From contig NZ_FORH01000001.1 in the NCBI RefSeq assembly GCF_900113955.1, positions 178,395 to 242,394 on the forward strand: DNA of 64,000 nucleotides. Reading direction: 5' to 3'. The DNA comes from Celeribacter neptunius. Lineage in GTDB: Bacteria; Pseudomonadota; Alphaproteobacteria; Rhodobacterales; Rhodobacteraceae. Under the pieces are notes generated by a model, which was given only the letters and a program-made list of their open reading frames with translations, searched no databases and was not told where the DNA came from. Positions 60,192-64,000 of this stretch are shown here, piece by piece. How positions within the stretch are numbered: the stretch's first letter is position 1; each line of letters starts with the position of its first letter. The position numbers and the translations under genes are program-made.

Positions 60192-60683
60192 TCACAGCCG
60201 CTTCTCCATCCGGAAATTCTCGATCCCGACGCTATCTCTGATGACTGTCTGCCGCGCTACGACGCGCCAGCCGCGTTTCTCGAAGAAGCGGCGGGCGAGA
60301 TGGCTGGCCTCGGTCTCCATGTGCTGCAGTCCGAGACGTCGCGCTTCGGTCTCGCAGGCCTCATAGAGCCGCGCGGCCGTGCCCTTGCCCATTTCTTCCA
60401 ATGCGACATAGGCGAAATCGATATGACCGTCATGGCCCATGGTGAAAAAGCCTACGATCCTGCTGCCACGGGTGGCGCAGATAGAAAAGCCTTCGGTCAG
60501 TCGCGCGGGCCAGGTCTCTGGCGCATGGGGCCGGTCGGGCGCCCAGGCGGCACGCTGTTCGGCCTCGTAAAAGGCACCCGTTCCGCCATGTACGGTGCGG
60601 TGAAACAGCGCATAGCAGGCGTCCGCATCCGCCTCGGACAAGGTTCTGAGTTTCAGGGGGCGAAGTGTCACGGGAAATTTCAT
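60192..60683 (-). CDS. GNAT-family N-acetyltransferase
   Basis: This is a 163-residue protein with the GNAT layout: LRTLSEADADACYALFHRTV, DFAYVALEEMGKGTAARLYEAC (acetyl-CoA-binding motif A, x-x-G-x-G/A), and ASHLARRFFEKRGWRVV at the end. It should acetylate an amine; the substrate is unknown. It starts at ATG 60683, divergent from the isoprenylcysteine methyltransferase-like gene 46 bases away. Confidence 0.85.
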   Translation of the reverse strand: MKFPVTLRPLKLRTLSEADADACYALFHRTVHGGTGAFYEAEQRAAWAPDRPHAPETWPARLTEGFSICATRGSRIVGFFTMGHDGHIDFAYVALEEMGKGTAARLYEACETEARRLGLQHMETEASHLARRFFEKRGWRVVARQTVIRDSVGIENFRMEKRL

Positions 60684-60729
60684 GATCTGGCTTCTAGCCG
60701 AACCCTCTGTCTCGGGCTAGCTTTCCGCT

Positions 60730-61185
60730 ATGACATTTCTTGCGAAAACACTCGACTATCCGCCGATCTGGCTTTTGGGATTTCTGACACTGGCCTGGGC
60801 TTTGGCCGGGGCGGGGCTGGGGTTTGCGCCGCCGCTCTGGCTCAAGGGGATCGGCGGCGGGCTGGTCGCGCTGGGTGTTGCGCTGATGATCGCCGCGGTC
60901 TTTGCCATGTGGCGCCACCATACCACGGTGATCCCGCATCGCGTGCCCTCCGACATCGTCACCGACGGAATTTACAGATTTACGAGAAACCCGATTTATC
61001 TGGGCGATGTCTTTACTCTCTTGGGCTTTTCATTACTGTACGGCAGCCCGGCAGGCGTTTTGCTGATCCCCGTCTTTATGGCGGTGATACAAAGACGTTT
61101 TATTGCCGAGGAAGAGAAATGGCTTGGCACGAAATTTGCTTCTGAATTTCAAAGCTGGGCCGAAAGAACGCGACGTTGGTTGTGA
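60730..61185 (+). CDS. Isoprenylcysteine carboxyl methyltransferase-like membrane protein
   Basis: The 151-residue protein has about four membrane helices and the family's C-terminal motifs: VTDGIYRFTRNPIYLGD (with the Arg-Asn-Pro turn and following Tyr) and a final EEEKWLGTKFASEFQSW. The ICMT/PEMT-type family methylates small carboxyls or lipids with SAM. Bacterial members of this size methylate unknown small molecules. The start is ATG 60730. pntA follows 113 bases later on the same strand. Confidence 0.84.
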   Translation: MTFLAKTLDYPPIWLLGFLTLAWALAGAGLGFAPPLWLKGIGGGLVALGVALMIAAVFAMWRHHTTVIPHRVPSDIVTDGIYRFTRNPIYLGDVFTLLGFSLLYGSPAGVLLIPVFMAVIQRRFIAEEEKWLGTKFASEFQSWAERTRRWL

Positions 61186-61298
61186 CTTCTTGTCATAATT
61201 GTTGTGGTGTGTACGCAATATTGTTGCGCTGCGCCGCCGCAATTGGGTAAGGAAGGTGTCAGCAATCGTTGTAGGACTGGGGAAAAGAGGATCAACAC

Positions 61299-62870
61299 GT
61301 GAAATTCGGTGTTCCTAAGGAAGTTTTCGAGGGCGAAGCGCGGGTTGCGTTGACGCCTGAGAGTGCCAAGCAGCTTCAGAAGCTTGGCTATGAATGTGCA
61401 ATCGAGGCGGGGGCGGGCGTGCTCGCCGGGTTCTCGGACAAGGCGTATGAAGAGGCCGGTGTCGAGGTCGTCAAGACCGCTGCGGCGCTGTGGAAAGCCT
61501 CTGACATCGTGGCCAAGGTGCGTCAGCCCGACGCCACCGAGATGAAGCGGCTGAAAAAGGGTCAGACCCTGATTTCCTTCTTCAATCCGGGCGGCAACGA
61601 GGCCGGCATGGAAGCCGCCAAGAAATCCGGTGCCAATGTCATCGCCATGGAAATGGTGCCGCGGATCAGCCGGGCGCAGAAGATGGACGCGCTCTCGTCG
61701 ATGGCCAATATCGCGGGCTATCGCGCCGTGATCGAGGCTGGCAACAACTTTGGCCGGTTCTTCACCGGTCAGATCACCGCCGCGGGCAAGGTGCCGCCGG
61801 CGAAAGTGCTCGTGGTCGGCGCAGGGGTTGCGGGCCTCGCCGCCATCGGCACCTCGACCTCTTTGGGTGCCGTGACCTACGCCTTCGACGTGCGTCCGGA
61901 AGTGGCCGAACAGGTCGAGTCGATGGGCGCCGAGTTCGTCTATCTCGACTTCGAGGAAGAACAACAGGACGGCGCCGCCACCGGGGGCTATGCCTCTGTG
62001 TCTTCGCCCGAGTTCCGCGAAGCCCAGCTGGCGAAGTTCCGCGAGCTGGCGCCGGAGATGGACATCGTCATCACCACTGCGCTGATCCCGAACCGCGAAG
62101 CCCCGGAGCTTTGGACCGAGGACATGGTCGCGGCGATGAAACCCGGCTCGGTGATCGTCGATCTCGCGGCTGAGAAAGGCGGCAACTGCAAGCTGACCAA
62201 GGCGGATGAGAAGATCGTCACCGAGAATGGCGTGACCATCATCGGCTACACCGATTTCCCGTCGCGCATGGCGACCCAGGCCTCGACGCTCTACGCAACG
62301 AATATTCGTCACATGATGTCCGACCTGACGCCCGAGAAGGACGGTCAGATCAACCACAACATGGAAGATGACGTCATTCGCGGTGCCACCGTGACCCATG
62401 AGGGCGAGATCACCTTCCCGCCGCCGCCGCCGAAAGTGGCCGCGATCGCGGCGAAGCCGAAAGCCCCGGTGGTCGAGCTGACGCCCGAGGAAAAACGCGC
62501 CGCCGAAGTGGCCGCGTTCAAGGCGCAGACCAAACAGCAGGTGACGCTGATCGCCGTCGGCGCAGCGCTTCTGCTGGGCGTGGGCCTGGTGGCGCCTGCC
62601 TCCTTCATGCAGCATTTCATCGTCTTCGTGCTCTCCGTCTTCATTGGCTTCCAGGTGATCTGGAACGTGTCGCACTCGCTGCACACGCCGCTGATGGCCG
62701 TGACCAATGCGATCTCCTCGATCATCATCTTGGGCGCGCTGATGCAGATCGGTTCGGGCAGCTGGATCGTGATCCTGCTTGCGGCGCTGTCGGTCTTCAT
62801 GGCCGGGATCAATATTTTCGGTGGCTTCCTCGTCACGCGGCGCATGCTCGCCATGTTCCAGAAATCGTAA
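61299..62870 (+). CDS. pntA: NAD(P) transhydrogenase alpha subunit
   Basis: PntA is the NAD(H)-binding and part-membrane subunit of proton-translocating transhydrogenase, which makes NADPH. The 523-residue protein begins [22 protein letters not shown] and has the NAD-binding [18 protein letters not shown] and [17 protein letters not shown] proline-rich linker precedes about four C-terminal membrane helices. The start is GTG at 61299, supported by AAAAGAGG 8 bases upstream. pntB starts 12 bases after the stop. Confidence 0.96.
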   Translation: MKFGVPKEVFEGEARVALTPESAKQLQKLGYECAIEAGAGVLAGFSDKAYEEAGVEVVKTAAALWKASDIVAKVRQPDATEMKRLKKGQTLISFFNPGGNEAGMEAAKKSGANVIAMEMVPRISRAQKMDALSSMANIAGYRAVIEAGNNFGRFFTGQITAAGKVPPAKVLVVGAGVAGLAAIGTSTSLGAVTYAFDVRPEVAEQVESMGAEFVYLDFEEEQQDGAATGGYASVSSPEFREAQLAKFRELAPEMDIVITTALIPNREAPELWTEDMVAAMKPGSVIVDLAAEKGGNCKLTKADEKIVTENGVTIIGYTDFPSRMATQASTLYATNIRHMMSDLTPEKDGQINHNMEDDVIRGATVTHEGEITFPPPPPKVAAIAAKPKAPVVELTPEEKRAAEVAAFKAQTKQQVTLIAVGAALLLGVGLVAPASFMQHFIVFVLSVFIGFQVIWNVSHSLHTPLMAVTNAISSIIILGALMQIGSGSWIVILLAALSVFMAGINIFGGFLVTRRMLAMFQKS

Positions 62871-62882
62871 GGAGTAGAGGCA

Positions 62883-64000
62883 ATGGAATTCGGATTTACG
62901 ACGGCGGCCTATGTGGTCGCGGCTGTTCTCTTCATCCTCTCTCTGGGGGGGCTCTCCGGTCAGGAAAGCGCCAAACGTGCGGTGTGGTACGGCATCGCCG
63001 GCATGGCGCTGGCGGTGTTCGCAACGCTGATCGGACCGGGCGCGGGGCTCTGGCTCCTATCGCTCATCCTGATCGCCGGCGGCGGTCTCATCGGCTGGTA
63101 TGTCGCCAAGAAGGTCGAAATGACCGAGATGCCGCAGCTCGTCGCCGCGATGCACTCGCTGGTCGGTCTGGCCGCGGTGTTCGTCGGCTTCAACGCGCAT
63201 TTCGAAATGGGTCACGTGGCCGGTCTTCTGGCCTCGGCGCCCGAGTCGCTCAATGCCAATGGTGTGCAAGCCTGGCTGCACGATCAGCACCTCGGCACCT
63301 TTGCCGCGCTGATCGCGCATAAGACGCCGGTGGAGCTCAATATTCTCAAGGTTGAGCTCTTCCTCGGCATCTTCATCGGGGCGGTGACCTTCACCGGCTC
63401 CGTCGTGGCCTTTGGCAAGCTCGCCGGCAAGGTGACCTCGAAAGCCACGAAACTGCCGGGCGGTCATGCGCTCAATGCCGGGGCTGCCGCGATCTCGCTT
63501 CTGGCGCTGATCTGGTACTTCAACACCGGTGGGCTTTTCCCGCTCTTCCTGATGACGCTGATGGCGCTGTTCATCGGCTATCACCTGATCATGGGCATCG
63601 GCGGTGCCGATATGCCGGTGGTGGTCTCGATGCTCAACTCCTACTCGGGCTGGGCCGCGGCGGCGATCGGTTTCTCGCTTGGCAACGATCTGCTGATCGT
63701 GGTCGGTGCGCTGGTGGGCTCCTCGGGTGCGATCCTCTCCTACATCATGTGTAAGGCGATGAACCGCAGCTTCATCTCGGTGATCCTCGGCGGTTTCGGT
63801 GGCACCACCGGCCCGGCGATGGAAGTCGAGGGCGAACAGATCGCCATCGATGCCGACGGTGTTGCCACGGCGCTCAACGAGGCCGACAGCATCATCATTG
63901 TGCCGGGCTACGGCATGGCGGTGGCACAGGCGCAGGCGGCGGTGTCCGAGCTGACCAACAAGCTGCGCGGCAAGGGCAAGAACGTGCGTTTCGCCATTCA
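62883..64000 (+). CDS. pntB: NAD(P) transhydrogenase beta subunit, C-terminus cut by window edge
   Basis: PntB completes the transhydrogenase with its membrane domain and NADP(H)-binding domain. The 372 visible residues open with [20 protein letters not shown], then many membrane helices. The [20 protein letters not shown] segment is a family hallmark, and the start of the NADP domain ([16 protein letters not shown]) is just visible near the edge. GGAG lies about 10 bases before ATG 62883. Usual length is about 460 residues, so roughly 90 residues lie outside the window. Confidence 0.96.
   Translation, partial: MEFGFTTAAYVVAAVLFILSLGGLSGQESAKRAVWYGIAGMALAVFATLIGPGAGLWLLSLILIAGGGLIGWYVAKKVEMTEMPQLVAAMHSLVGLAAVFVGFNAHFEMGHVAGLLASAPESLNANGVQAWLHDQHLGTFAALIAHKTPVELNILKVELFLGIFIGAVTFTGSVVAFGKLAGKVTSKATKLPGGHALNAGAAAISLLALIWYFNTGGLFPLFLMTLMALFIGYHLIMGIGGADMPVVVSMLNSYSGWAAAAIGFSLGNDLLIVVGALVGSSGAILSYIMCKAMNRSFISVILGGFGGTTGPAMEVEGEQIAIDADGVATALNEADSIIIVPGYGMAVAQAQAAVSELTNKLRGKGKNVRFAI

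Overview
The window is ordinary chromosomal DNA from a high-GC alphaproteobacterium, almost certainly a member of the Rhodobacterales (Rhodobacteraceae/Roseobacter type). Supporting signs are the glyQ - small membrane protein - glyS - PPDK-like order, two-subunit PntA/PntB transhydrogenase, hflK-hflC-Do protease order, FolE2, a SAM-II riboswitch ahead of metZ, a VPLPA-CTERM protein and adjacent Lrp/AsnC regulators near ilvC. I see no rRNA, tRNA, CRISPR array, insertion sequence, phage gene or integrase. Genes are densely packed on both strands. Many gene ends carry clear intrinsic terminators.

Layout. 1-3.0 kb: an edge-truncated Glu/Ala-rich conserved protein, thiamine pyrophosphokinase, a DMT exporter and a DUF454 membrane protein. 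3.2-9.5 kb: rpiA, gor, and the envelope quality-control set hflK-hflC-degP. 9.5-16.4 kb: a peptidoglycan-binding lipoprotein, a 2Fe-2S ferredoxin coupled to an FG-GAP protein, divergent purD/xseA, a secreted small protein and an AlkB-type hydroxylase. 16.5-20.8 kb: lysoplasmalogenase-like protein, ftsY, a small coupled gene, an EamA transporter and yciB. 20.8-23.6 kb: a minus-strand set of two serine hydrolases flanking a GST. 23.7-29.5 kb: SAM-II riboswitch and attenuator, metZ, MATE pump, folE2, trkH.

29.7-43.5 kb: a SPOR/peptidoglycan-binding protein with a dead trypsin-like domain, then glyQ/DUF6446/glyS, a PPDK homologue with an altered ATP-grasp part, a cell-wall hydrolase, and the folB-folP-glmM run. 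A quinone-oxidoreductase-like gene and an HxlR regulator are divergent around a shared operator. 44-49 kb: a small possible outer-membrane barrel (PagP-like?), a membrane protein, hemerythrin, EamA plus cupin, a VPLPA-CTERM surface protein and ilvC. 49.2-56.6 kb: two Lrp-type regulators, a Tat-exported intradiol dioxygenase, cytochrome c' with cytochrome b561, pepN, and an ArsR-SRPBCC-SRPBCC operon with two palindromic operators. 56.7-64 kb: glcB behind a perfect palindrome, a class-I amidotransferase, small membrane and GNAT proteins, an isoprenylcysteine-methyltransferase-like protein, and pntA with a truncated pntB at the right edge.

How the genes fit together. Folate synthesis is represented three times (FolE2, FolB, FolP). 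Envelope maintenance is prominent (HflKC, DegP, lipoprotein, pseudoprotease, cell-wall hydrolase, GlmM). Redox balance genes include gor, GST, ferredoxin, transhydrogenase and the HxlR/oxidoreductase pair. I did not find a clearly new multi-gene system. The observations most worth a second look are the pseudoprotease, the modified PPDK, the HxlR and ArsR control regions, and the possible PagP-like protein. All assignments come from reading the sequence; no database search was run.
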